NCBI GenBank assembly: GCA_030145055.1
Contig: JAQYWK010000002.1
Location: 310,001 to 374,000 of the forward strand
DNA length: 64,000 nt
Origin: Desulfovibrio sp.
Lineage (GTDB): Bacteria > Desulfobacterota > Desulfovibrionia > Desulfovibrionales > Desulfovibrionaceae
Direction of reading: 5' to 3'
In this document: piece by piece, positions 1 to 8,232 of the stretch
Layout of the letters: the number at the start of each line of letters is the position of its first letter
Numbering within the stretch: position 1 is the first letter of the stretch
Translations under genes and position numbers: made by a program
The notes under the pieces: model-generated
The model's database searches: none
The model's input: the letters and a program-made list of their open reading frames with translations, nothing else
What the model was told of the DNA's origin: nothing

Positions 1-1649
1 CTTTGTCCATCGGGTAAAATGACAACAGCGGTTTTAAATTTGCGATGATATTTAGCTCGACCAGACATTTTTTTAGCTAACTTTTTGGCGAATTCAATTC
101 CGTCAGCTTCAACTACTAAATCTAAATCCAAATTCGGACGGGTAAGCAGTACATCGCGAACAAATCCTCCAACCACATAGGCCTCTGTGCCGGATTCTTC
201 CGCCATTTGGCCCGCAGTTTCCAAAATATCAAGGATCTGATTAGTGAGCCTATTCCGCATAATATTGCGAATATTGCGCTCTTGTTTATTTTCGGGAAAA
301 AGTGACTCGGGAATCCGCGCAGGGTCCTTAACAAGCATATTAATCAAATCAGTGCGTGTAATAACGGCCAAAACTTTATCATTCTCTACAACAGGCACAA
401 GGCGTTGCTTCTGCCCAAGAATAATCTCCATTACACGGTGCAATCCGCAATCTGTTTTTACAGATGAAAAAGGGTGCTGCATGTAAACTTCCACATCAAC
501 ATCACCAAGCTGGTGAGCAACCGCTTTATCCGCCGTTTTCTGCTCAAGTATCCCAACGCAACGCATATTCTCAAGGCTATCTACGACAGGTACCCCTTTC
601 AGACTGAACTGTGTCATGCGTTCAACAGCCTGCGTAATTGTCATGTCCCTAGGAATTGCAACAGCGGGCTTGGACATCAGGTTTTCAACATTAACCCTAG
701 GCGCAACCTTAGAATATAACATAGCAAAAAGTTCATCCCGAACTTCAGCAAGCGTCCTGTCTTTGATTGTAGCAGAAGCGGCATAGGCATGTCCGCCTCC
801 ACCAAAACTTGTACAGATTACTCCCACATCAACATCTTTTACCCTTGACCGTGCAACAAGATGAATTCGGTCATTCATTCTGCCAAGCGCGAAGAGAACT
901 TTAACATTTTCCATATCCATAAATTTATGAACAAGAACGGAAAAATCACCGACATATTCAGGAGTGCTAATTTCAGAAATAACAATATCAAGATCATTAA
1001 TAGTATGAGTCTGTGCGCCATCGAGAAGCTTGCTAAGCAATGAAATCTGTTGAGAAGTGAGATCGCGATGGAGCAGGTCGGTTACAACATCAAGTTCCAT
1101 TCCAGATTCAAGCAGCCATTTTCCAGCTTCAAAATCATGCTGAGTCGTCGAATTGAACATAAAGGAGCCAGTGTCTTCGTAAAGACCGAGACCAAGTATT
1201 GTTGCTTCTTCTTGAAGAAGCGTAATATCCTTTTTCCTAATTTCGTGAGAAAGAATAGCTACGCTCGATCCCCATGGTTTTTTTATGATTAGTTCCGGAT
1301 CAAGATCACAGTCAGACTGCATATGATGGTCATACACATGAATTCTTAGACCAGGATTATCAAGGATCGCTTTGACGTGAGTAATTCTGATTTTACGAGA
1401 GGTATCAACGACGACCAGAAGTTTTACATAATCCTTATCAATTTCTTTTAAGTTCTTAAAATTAAAGAAATAAGTAGCACTTTCCATATAAAACTTACGA
1501 AGATTCTTTTCCTGACTTCCGGGAAAAATAAGAGTTGCACCAGGGTATAATTTTCCGGCGGCAACTATAGCTGCAAGGCAATCAAAGTCAGCGTTGACGT
1601 GACCTGTTATGACTGTTTCAGCCCTTATGAGTTCATCATTTTTAGACAT
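1..1649 (-). CDS. DHH-CBS-CBS-nucleotidyltransferase fusion (tRNA CCA/A-adding type), 3' part cut by window edge
   Basis: Reading left from the ATG at 1647-1649 the frame stays open to base 1, so about 549 residues are visible and the C-terminus is missing. In order I see a DHH phosphoesterase domain (NADFD near residue 20, YDHH near 106, and a GGGGHAYAAS DHHA1 motif near 288), two CBS domains (about 310-440), and the start of a class II nucleotidyltransferase head (GGFVRD followed by DLDLVVE, about 490-510). This order is known from delta-proteobacterial and Aquifex-type proteins related to CCA- or A-adding enzymes and poly(A) polymerase. The head should transfer AMP/CMP to tRNA 3' ends; the role of the DHH part (possibly 3' trimming or nanoRNA cleavage) is inference. 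xerD lies 11 bp upstream on the same strand, so the two are probably cotranscribed. Confidence 0.88.
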   Translation of the reverse strand, partial: MSKNDELIRAETVITGHVNADFDCLAAIVAAGKLYPGATLIFPGSQEKNLRKFYMESATYFFNFKNLKEIDKDYVKLLVVVDTSRKIRITHVKAILDNPGLRIHVYDHHMQSDCDLDPELIIKKPWGSSVAILSHEIRKKDITLLQEEATILGLGLYEDTGSFMFNSTTQHDFEAGKWLLESGMELDVVTDLLHRDLTSQQISLLSKLLDGAQTHTINDLDIVISEISTPEYVGDFSVLVHKFMDMENVKVLFALGRMNDRIHLVARSRVKDVDVGVICTSFGGGGHAYAASATIKDRTLAEVRDELFAMLYSKVAPRVNVENLMSKPAVAIPRDMTITQAVERMTQFSLKGVPVVDSLENMRCVGILEQKTADKAVAHQLGDVDVEVYMQHPFSSVKTDCGLHRVMEIILGQKQRLVPVVENDKVLAVITRTDLINMLVKDPARIPESLFPENKQERNIRNIMRNRLTNQILDILETAGQMAEESGTEAYVVGGFVRDVLLTRPNLDLDLVVEADGIEFAKKLAKKMSGRAKYHRKFKTAVVILPDGQ

Positions 1650-1660
1650 ATTTTAATTAC

Positions 1661-2575
1661 TCACATTGCTGAGCGAGGGTGAAAACGTTTATGAAGTTGA
1701 ACCAGCCGTCCAGCCTGAATATGAGTATAAATCTCAGTAGCACTGATGTCAGAATGCCCAAGAAGCAGCTGGACTGTGCGCAAATCGGCGCCACCATCAA
1801 GTAGATGTGTAGCAAAAGAATGCCTGAAAGTATGTGGAGAGATTGATCTTTTTATACCAGCTTCCAATGTATATTTTTTGATCATTTTCCATACACCTTG
1901 TCTAGTTAAACCTTTACCTGAACGATTTAGAAAAATATTTTTTACCTGCGGATTAAAAGCTACACGCCATTCGTTAATGTATTGGTTTAAGAAATCTTGA
2001 GCCGCATAGTGAATAGGCACTAGTCGTTCCTTCGATCCTTTACCGAAAATAATGAGCACACCAGTTTGCGGATCAAAGTCTTCAACTTTTAATCCAATCA
2101 GCTCAGAAACTCTCATTCCAGCGGCATATAAAAGTTCCAGCATAACCTTATCCCTGAAACCGAGCTTTGTTGTCAAAATTGGTCTAGCAAGAACATTTGA
2201 AATTTCATCTCTTGTTAGGAATACGGGTAATTTTTTAGGTAATTTAGGATTTTCAAGTAAAATTGCGGGATTTTCTTTTAAAAAATCACGGGACGTACAA
2301 AAAGCAAAAAAACCTCGAAGTGAAGATAAATGGCGCGCAAGAGATGTGCTTTTGAGTGATCTTGATCTCAAATAAGTAAGATAGAGCAATAGAGTCTGAC
2401 TTGTTGTCACTTCAACGGTTGAGGATCTTTCATCCAAAAACGTCTGAAATGATTCCAAATCCCTCAGATATCCATCAAGACTGTTTTCTGAAAGACCTCT
2501 TTCTATGAGTAGATACTCAAGGTAGCGGTCAACCCATTCATGTTTTGGTGATTTATTGTTTTTGTTCTCATTCAT
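1661..2575 (-). CDS. xerD: Site-specific tyrosine recombinase XerD
   Basis: The 304-residue protein has an N-terminal SAM-like core-binding domain (about 12-100) and a C-terminal phage-integrase-type catalytic domain. The catalytic set is complete: R155 (AAGMRVSEL), a Lys in KGSKER near 179-182, H248 and R251 (SPHTFRH), H274 (LGHSD) and the nucleophile Y283 (EIYTH). Length and motifs fit housekeeping XerD, which with XerC resolves chromosome dimers at dif during division, rather than an integrase of a mobile element. No phage or transposon genes flank it. It shares strand and an 11-bp gap with the DHH-nucleotidyltransferase gene downstream. XerC and XerD are hard to separate by eye, so the D assignment is probable rather than certain. 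Confidence 0.9.
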   Translation of the reverse strand: MNENKNNKSPKHEWVDRYLEYLLIERGLSENSLDGYLRDLESFQTFLDERSSTVEVTTSQTLLLYLTYLRSRSLKSTSLARHLSSLRGFFAFCTSRDFLKENPAILLENPKLPKKLPVFLTRDEISNVLARPILTTKLGFRDKVMLELLYAAGMRVSELIGLKVEDFDPQTGVLIIFGKGSKERLVPIHYAAQDFLNQYINEWRVAFNPQVKNIFLNRSGKGLTRQGVWKMIKKYTLEAGIKRSISPHTFRHSFATHLLDGGADLRTVQLLLGHSDISATEIYTHIQAGRLVQLHKRFHPRSAM

Positions 2576-2691
2576 ATATATTAATCACTACACGGATGCT
2601 TCCGTCTGCTCAAGGTGATTGACAGAGCAAACAAGCCCCATTAAACAGTTCCAATAATAATCGAATAAAAACTTCAAGGAGAATATTAAAA

Positions 2692-3858
2692 ATGCCAGAT
2701 TTTAAACTTGCCGACAGGATTGCAACTCTTCCGCCTTACCTCTTCGCAGAGATTGACAGACTTAAAGCAGAAGTAGCTGCACAGGGCGTAGATATTATCA
2801 GTCTAGGTATCGGTGATCCAGATCTTCCAACTCCTAAGTTCATTATAGATGCACTCTATGAAGCAGCGAAACGTCCTGAAAATCACCAGTATCCTTCATA
2901 TGTTGGAATGTTGACTTTCCGTGAAGCTGTAGCGCAGTGGTACAAAGAAAGATTTAATGTTGAACTTGACGCTAAAAGTGAAGTTGTCAGTTTGATCGGT
3001 TCTAAAGAAGGCATAGCTCACTTCCCGCTCGCATTTGTAAATCCTGGCGACCTTGTCCTCGTAGCTTCTCCGAACTACCCGGTTTACCCCGTTGCTAGTA
3101 GCTTTGCAGGCGGCGTTGTTGAAATGATCCCGCTTCTCGAAGAAAATGACTTCCTTCCTGACCTTGACGCAATTGACGCTGCAACTTGGGACAAAGCAAA
3201 AGTTTTCTTCATCAACTACCCAAATAATCCAACATCAGCGACAGCAACTCCTGAATTTTTTGCGAAAATTGTTGATATTGCACACAAACATAATGTAATC
3301 ATCGTTCAGGACGCAGCTTACACCGAAGTTTATTATGATGAAAATAAAAAGCCTATCTCTATTTTAGAGACTCCAGGCGCGAAAGAAGTTGCTATCGAAT
3401 TCCACTCTCTGTCTAAGACTTATAATATGACTGGATGGCGCTGCGGAATGGCAGTAGGTAACGCGACTTTGGTTGGTGGACTTGGTAAAGTTAAGGAAAA
3501 CGTCGACTCTGGTATTTTCCAGGCTGTGCAGGAAGCAGGTATTGTTGCACTTCAGCAGGGCGAGCCTTATGTTAAAGAATTCCGTAAAATTTACAAAGAA
3601 CGCCGCGATGTAGTTGTTGAAGCTTTGCAGAAAATCAATATTTCCTGCAAGGTACCTGAAGCATCAATTTTTGTTTGGGCGAAAACTCCAGAAGGTTACA
3701 CTTCATCCGAGTTCGTTTCCAAACTTCTTAAAGAAACCGGCGTAGTAGTAACTCCCGGTAATGGTTTTGGTGATTCAGGAGAAGGATATTTCCGCATATC
3801 ACTAACGGTCGACACCGAAAGACTCAAGGAGGCAGTATCACGGATTTCCCAACTATAA
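2692..3858 (+). CDS. dapL: LL-diaminopimelate aminotransferase
   Basis: 388 residues, a fold-type I PLP aminotransferase. Visible features are the SLGIGDPDLPTP substrate loop near residue 38, NYPNNPT in the middle, and the Schiff-base lysine K242 in SLSKTYNMTGWRCG. The protein matches the DapL group, which turns tetrahydrodipicolinate directly into LL-diaminopimelate using glutamate and so bypasses the succinylase steps of lysine and peptidoglycan synthesis. DapL is known in sulfate reducers. An AAGGAG ribosome-binding site lies at about 2677-2682. The last codons contain the AAGGAGG that appears to serve as ribosome-binding site for folK, whose reading frame overlaps the dapL end, so the two are translationally linked. 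Confidence 0.92.
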   Translation: MPDFKLADRIATLPPYLFAEIDRLKAEVAAQGVDIISLGIGDPDLPTPKFIIDALYEAAKRPENHQYPSYVGMLTFREAVAQWYKERFNVELDAKSEVVSLIGSKEGIAHFPLAFVNPGDLVLVASPNYPVYPVASSFAGGVVEMIPLLEENDFLPDLDAIDAATWDKAKVFFINYPNNPTSATATPEFFAKIVDIAHKHNVIIVQDAAYTEVYYDENKKPISILETPGAKEVAIEFHSLSKTYNMTGWRCGMAVGNATLVGGLGKVKENVDSGIFQAVQEAGIVALQQGEPYVKEFRKIYKERRDVVVEALQKINISCKVPEASIFVWAKTPEGYTSSEFVSKLLKETGVVVTPGNGFGDSGEGYFRISLTVDTERLKEAVSRISQL

Positions 3859-4352
3859 AGGTCTTCGTCAGCATTGGCTCAAACATCGGGGATACCGATG
3901 AAAATTTGAATGAAGCTGTGGCGAGACTTGAAAAATACGAAGGCATTGATCCAGTCGTCTGGTCGGAAATTTACATGACCGAACCTCAAGGACTGAAAGA
4001 TCAAGAGTGGTTTGCAAATCAGATTGTTCGCTTTGCTGTAGATCCTGAACTTTGGTCACCGCACGGCTTTCTTTCAACGCTCCAAGCGGTGGAAGGGCAG
4101 ATGCAGCGAGTAAAAAAACAAATTAACGGTCCACGGATTATTGATTTGGATTTGATCTTGTTTGGAGACGAAGTCATAGAGAGCGGAGAATTTCTGACCG
4201 TTCCGCATGCGCGTGCAAAAGACCGGGCTTTTGTCCTTCATCCACTGGCAGAACTTGAATCGGAACTAACCTTCCCTGACGGGACCAAAGTCTCTGATGC
4301 TTTAGATAAAATTGATTACCGCATTGAAGGTAAGAAAATTTATCAGGATTAG
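3837..4352 (+). CDS. folK: 2-amino-4-hydroxy-6-hydroxymethyldihydropteridine pyrophosphokinase, no canonical start codon
   Basis: HPPK makes the pyrophosphorylated pterin for folate synthesis. The conserved first strand and loop, KVFVSIGSNIGDTDENL, reads from 3858 onward, followed by the central part of the family and the catalytic signature GPRIIDLDLILFGD near residue 100. The first ATG/GTG/TTG in frame is a TTG at 3906, which would cut off the conserved SIGSN strand. A strong AAGGAGG sits at 3826-3832 inside the dapL end. The codons at normal spacing from it are ATC (3837) and ACG (3840), so translation probably starts at one of these, giving about 171 residues. I mark 3837. A base error turning ATG into ACG at 3840 would explain it equally well. 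Confidence 0.82.
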   Translation: MTDFPTIKVFVSIGSNIGDTDENLNEAVARLEKYEGIDPVVWSEIYMTEPQGLKDQEWFANQIVRFAVDPELWSPHGFLSTLQAVEGQMQRVKKQINGPRIIDLDLILFGDEVIESGEFLTVPHARAKDRAFVLHPLAELESELTFPDGTKVSDALDKIDYRIEGKKIYQD

Positions 4353-4356
4353 TACT

Positions 4357-4398
4357 AGGTCATGTCTAAAAGCTGCATAAGCTTTCAGACATGACCTT
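4357..4398 (+). terminator. Hairpin terminator after folK
   Basis: A long inverted repeat with arms AGGTCATGTCT and AGACATGACCT, extended inward by AAAGCT/AGCTTT across one mismatch, followed by TTTAAAT. It sits 4 bp after the folK stop and probably ends the dapL-folK transcript. The T-tract is short. Confidence 0.7.
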
Positions 4399-4454
4399 TA
4401 AATTTCAAGCCCGTAAGAATAAATCGAACGAGCAAAATAAAGGTGGAACTGGAT

Positions 4455-4721
4455 ATGCTTAAGTTTGTTGTAATTGGTGCGGCTCTTTTTATTATGTGGA
4501 AATTGTTCACCGGAGAAAAACGAAATAAGCAGAATCAGGATAGTAAGCAGCAGGAAAAGAAAGTTAAGGCCGGAGAAATGGTTAAAGATCCTATCTGTGG
4601 AACTTATGTTCAGAAAGATAGTGATATACGTGTCAAAAACGGCGAAAACGTTGAATGTTTTTGTTCCTACGAATGCCGCGATAAGTACATCAAGCGCATC
4701 GAATCTGACAGCGGAGAATAG
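4455..4721 (+). CDS. Small membrane-anchored YHS/TRASH-like metal-binding protein
   Basis: 88 residues from the ATG at 4455, which has an AAGGTGG ribosome-binding site 9 bp upstream; a GTG at 4443 is possible but lies inside that site. One N-terminal transmembrane helix (about residues 1-17) is followed by a Lys/Gln-rich linker and a C-terminal YHS/TRASH-like module: DPICGTYVQ, then ECFCSYECRDKY. The four cysteines (one in PICG, three in CFCSYEC) suggest binding of a soft metal ion. YHS modules occur in copper and mercury handling proteins. The true role here is unknown. Terminators flank it on both sides, so it is probably monocistronic. Confidence 0.72.
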   Translation: MLKFVVIGAALFIMWKLFTGEKRNKQNQDSKQQEKKVKAGEMVKDPICGTYVQKDSDIRVKNGENVECFCSYECRDKYIKRIESDSGE

Positions 4722-4753
4722 CTAGCCGGACCTTCATCATAGTCGTATTTTAT

Positions 4754-4793
4754 GCACCCTTTAAGCTGTAACGGCTCAAAGGGTGCTCTTTTA
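4754..4793 (+). terminator. Rho-independent terminator after YHS-like gene
   Basis: Arms GCACCCTTT and AAAGGGTGC with an inner GC-rich loop, followed by TCTTTT, 32 bp after the stop codon. Confidence 0.8.
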
Positions 4794-4841
4794 TGGTTTG
4801 ATAGCTAGGTTTTTTAGTAGATGTAAAAAGGGGAGAGCAGC

Positions 4842-5444
4842 ATGCAAATTTTTCTGGAACCAATGACAATAGATGAAGTTGGCAATGCTCTTGATTATAA
4901 GCTGATTGACGGAGTGAACCTGCGCTCTGATCTAGAAACTATAGACCACTATTCTTTTAATGAAGCTGTAAAAGAAGTTGCCAAAATAATGAATGGGCCC
5001 GTATTCGTATCTATAACAGGTTCCACTGCTGATGAAATGCTAGAATCCGCAAGGAGAACGCTCAAATTAGGCCCGAACGTAGTTTTAAAAGTTAAAGCTA
5101 ACCTTGAAGGTCTCAAAACATTAAAAACTCTTTCAGAGCAAGATATAAGCGTAAACATGACTTCAATAGAAACCCCTGTTCAAGCAGCAATGGCAGTAAG
5201 AGCAGGTGCGAAGTTCGTGACGATTTACAATAAAAAAACAGACACAGATAAATGTGACACATTTGAACTCATTAAAAATACTTCTCAAATTTTTAATACC
5301 GAGCAGAATAAAATTCCAATCATCGTATCTGGTTTTGAATCGAGACTGACTGACAGCGACAAAGTGACCGAAGCAATTAAAACCGGTGCAAATTCAATTT
5401 CAGTTTCATATGAGTTGCTAATCGGATTAGCTCAAAACCAATAG
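4842..5444 (+). CDS. Transaldolase / fructose-6-phosphate aldolase-like protein
   Basis: 200 residues, close to the 220 of small FSA-type transaldolases. The order of strands can be followed: MQIFLEPMTIDEV aligns with the FSA start, VVLKVKANLEGLKTLK with the strand carrying the Schiff-base lysine (K83 here), and VRAGAKFVTIYNKK with the later barrel strand. The usual DT at the end of strand 1 reads EP, and the conserved TTNP loop reads VNLRSD, so substrate handling must differ from classical FSA. The start has a GGGGAGAG-type site upstream. I assign it to the superfamily; the substrate is unknown and catalytic activity is uncertain. Confidence 0.7.
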   Translation: MQIFLEPMTIDEVGNALDYKLIDGVNLRSDLETIDHYSFNEAVKEVAKIMNGPVFVSITGSTADEMLESARRTLKLGPNVVLKVKANLEGLKTLKTLSEQDISVNMTSIETPVQAAMAVRAGAKFVTIYNKKTDTDKCDTFELIKNTSQIFNTEQNKIPIIVSGFESRLTDSDKVTEAIKTGANSISVSYELLIGLAQNQ

Positions 5445-6011
5445 TTCGGAATTAGCAAAAAGCTCGTTTAAGAAAACCAGCTCATATCGAAGACAGGTTC
5501 CCAGAACAACGTCTAAGCACGAATTAAGTGCAATCCATATTCATCCTCATATTCACGAGTAAGACCAGCCCCAAGTCACTAAATGAGCTTCAAGCTAAGA
5601 AATGTAGTGTTTTAGCATTTTTTTGATCTCTAATTTAGACGATATGGTTAAGTTATTGTAATAATTCATTTTGTATGAGTGTCTCATAATGTAAATTATG
5701 TAAACTTTGAGAATAATCTAATCGATAAGTGTCGATCATTCACCAGTCTATCCAATTTAATCGTCAACTGATTTGTAATTTTAGTATTAAATTTAAGCAA
5801 TTTAGCACTTACCAATTATTAAGAATAATGACTTGTAAAAATGAATACAGTCACAAACACCTGCCACATCCATTTTCATAATAATTACGACCTTGAGTAT
5901 CAAATTTGAAAATAAAACGGACTGAGTGTTTGCCTCTTTGCGTGGTTTTCTTTATCTATTCGAGTAAATGTATTTTCCACTGTTCACTAATTTTGAATAA
6001 ATGAGGATTTC
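5445..6011. other. Gene-free AT-rich stretch
   Basis: 567 bp between the transaldolase-like gene and the TPR gene. I see no convincing ORF, RNA gene or terminator. On the minus strand at 5513-5578 a 20-codon stretch between stops looks protein-like but is too short to call. The right end presumably carries the promoter of the TPR gene. Confidence 0.5.
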
Positions 6012-8102
6012 ATGATTTCAAATAATTCTATCTATAAAATTCGCTCGGCGGTTCTTACTCTTGTCATATTTATTTTAGCAGCCTCAACTTCATTTGCTGC
6101 CAGTTCAAAGAAAGATGAATCTTTTGATTCATGGCTCGAAAAATATGGCGCGTGGGACATTTTAGAACAAAACTATTCAGGGAGCGGAGATTCTCCAGAA
6201 CTGATTATTAAGAGAGCTCAAACAGCATATAACCTTGGTAGATATTCAGCCTGCATGAATATTCTACAAGGGACCCCTGCTTTTGACGACAAAACACTTG
6301 AGACATCCAGGCTTTGGCTTGGTGGACAAACTCAGCGTGCACTTGGAGATCCAGTCAAAAGTATCATCTGGTTCAGCCAGTCCGCTAGGCTTATGGACCA
6401 AGCTGCAATTAAGACTCAATTCAGGGAAGAACCTAACTTGAAAACAGTCTGGTTTGATGTTTGGCGTTCAATGTTTTGGAGTGCTCAAGTAACTTCAGGA
6501 TCCGCAAGAGAAGCTCAAAACATGATTCTTACCCAATCATTTGAGCAAGCTGAAAAGGTTTGGCCCACCACTTACTTTGTAGTTAATACTAAGCCAGACT
6601 TTGCTACATCAGTCGAAAAAGGGCTTAACTTTAAACCGATCCAGCTTAATTCTACCATAATTAATGATGACGACCGCAAGCTGATAGCCATATCCATTGC
6701 TGCTTCCAGCCTTGGCGAATGGAGTAAATCCAAGTCCATACTTAATAATGTAAGCAATTCCACAGTTCAAACTTTCTGGACGTCTGTTGCGACTTACCTT
6801 GAGACGGGCTCAAACTCCAACGCAACCAACGTTTTCTATAATGATAATTTTGTCAGCGCTGCCGCGTTTTTAGAGGCAGGAGTTCTCGAGCCGGCGTTTA
6901 AGTCCCCTACCCTATGGAAAATGGCTGCTCCGCCGTCTCCAGCTTGGACAACTTTCCGCAACAAGCTGATGTCCATGACACCTGAAGAAGCTCTAGAAAC
7001 CATTGATCGCGAGACGGGTTCGCTACTTTTGTCGGACGATCTGGTTAGCGCTTTACAGAATTACAAATTAGCTTTTGCCTTTTTAACAGGAGATATGGTT
7101 CTAACTCAAAAAATATGGTCTGAACTTGATACCGACTTGCTACCGATCAGCCTAAGAATCGCATCAGGAATTGTTTTTGAACCTGATTTTTCTAAGATAC
7201 TTTCTAAAGATGATACCGGACAGGATTCGCACTTATTCATCATATCAGGGCTTTGCGGTGCTGCCGGAATAGATTACTTCAATGATATATATGCATCTTT
7301 CTGGACCCCTCTTTCTGGAAACAGTTTCAACAATCAAGTCAATGATAAGCCACTGGATAGACTGCTTTTATTCTCTGAGCTAGCACAGAATGCTGGTAAA
7401 AAAATGGACATGAATATTGCCCGTAGATGTGCTTATCTTTTCCCGCACTCTAAACTCGGAGCACAAAGCTTTATTTATTTAGCAGAAAAAGCGGCGCAAA
7501 ATAGAGATTTCAAGCTCTCAGCTTTTTACCTTAAAAGAGTTGATCCCAACGAATTCGGACCTGAAATGCACTTGAAATGGCTAATCGCAGCTGTCGAATA
7601 TGACTTAGCAGTCGGGAATGAAACAAAAGCTCTCAAAGCATACAACGAGATCCTAAGTTCCGGCGGCGCCCTGCCACCAGAAAAAGAACTTAAACTTGCT
7701 CTCTTAATACAGCAGAAAGGCGACTTAAAAAAAGCTCAAGCGATACTTGAAAGAATCTGGTCCAACCGTGATGCATTAAATGATGAGCTTAAAGCTGAGA
7801 TTTTATTTTGGATAGCCGAAGGAGAACAAGCCACTGGAAATAAAGAAGAAGCTTTGAAAAACTACCTAGAGCTTGCTTATAAATTTCCCGAGCAGAACAT
7901 TTGGGCTGTAACAGCAATGTACCGTGTTTCTATGATTTATGAGCGTAAAGGACAGTTTGAAACAGCCAAACGTTTTCTGAATACCGTAATTAAACGCGCT
8001 GATAGAAAAGCACAAAAAGAAGCTGCAAAAGCTAGGCTTAACGCAATTGATACTAAACTCGCGAAAGCTGGAGCTGGAAAAGGCGCCTCTTTTCCTTTTT
8101 AG
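6012..8102 (+). CDS. Exported tetratricopeptide-repeat protein, 696 aa
   Basis: The N-terminus is a signal peptide (basic NSIYKIR, a hydrophobic stretch, then a likely cleavage after SFAA near residue 30), so the protein is periplasmic or envelope-attached. The rest is alpha-helical. The C-terminal third (about 500-680) has clear TPR character: paired helices such as LLIQQKGDLKKAQAILE, ILFWIAEGEQATGNKEEAL and YRVSMIYERKGQFETAKRFL. There is no catalytic domain that I recognise. By analogy with other large periplasmic TPR proteins a scaffolding role in the envelope is likely, but no partner can be named from context. It is flanked by an empty stretch and a strong terminator, so it is probably transcribed alone. 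Confidence 0.8.
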   Translation: MISNNSIYKIRSAVLTLVIFILAASTSFAASSKKDESFDSWLEKYGAWDILEQNYSGSGDSPELIIKRAQTAYNLGRYSACMNILQGTPAFDDKTLETSRLWLGGQTQRALGDPVKSIIWFSQSARLMDQAAIKTQFREEPNLKTVWFDVWRSMFWSAQVTSGSAREAQNMILTQSFEQAEKVWPTTYFVVNTKPDFATSVEKGLNFKPIQLNSTIINDDDRKLIAISIAASSLGEWSKSKSILNNVSNSTVQTFWTSVATYLETGSNSNATNVFYNDNFVSAAAFLEAGVLEPAFKSPTLWKMAAPPSPAWTTFRNKLMSMTPEEALETIDRETGSLLLSDDLVSALQNYKLAFAFLTGDMVLTQKIWSELDTDLLPISLRIASGIVFEPDFSKILSKDDTGQDSHLFIISGLCGAAGIDYFNDIYASFWTPLSGNSFNNQVNDKPLDRLLLFSELAQNAGKKMDMNIARRCAYLFPHSKLGAQSFIYLAEKAAQNRDFKLSAFYLKRVDPNEFGPEMHLKWLIAAVEYDLAVGNETKALKAYNEILSSGGALPPEKELKLALLIQQKGDLKKAQAILERIWSNRDALNDELKAEILFWIAEGEQATGNKEEALKNYLELAYKFPEQNIWAVTAMYRVSMIYERKGQFETAKRFLNTVIKRADRKAQKEAAKARLNAIDTKLAKAGAGKGASFPF

Positions 8103-8153
8103 CTAATATGATAATTTAAGAGCTAAGCTTAGTTCTAAGAAATATTCGAGTTC

Positions 8154-8197
8154 AAACAAAACAGCCTGCATAATATTTATGCAGGCTGTTTTGTTAT
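8154..8197. terminator. Bidirectional terminator
   Basis: Arms AACAAAACAGCCTGCATAA and its exact complement, separated by a few bases, with A- and T-rich flanks on both sides. It serves the TPR gene from the left and the convergent amidohydrolase from the right. Confidence 0.9.
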
Positions 8198-8232
8198 CAG
8201 AGAAATTTAAAACTATAACTTTTAAGCTGCGC

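Noticed and set aside
1661-2575. Tyrosine recombinase as part of a mobile element
   Set aside because: Housekeeping XerD length and motifs; no phage, plasmid or transposon genes nearby, and no direct repeats.
5513-5578. Protein-like 20-codon stretch on the minus strand (ending GLHLIRA) in the empty region, a possible gene relic
   Set aside because: Bounded by two stops, too short to identify, and no further homologous-looking coding around it.
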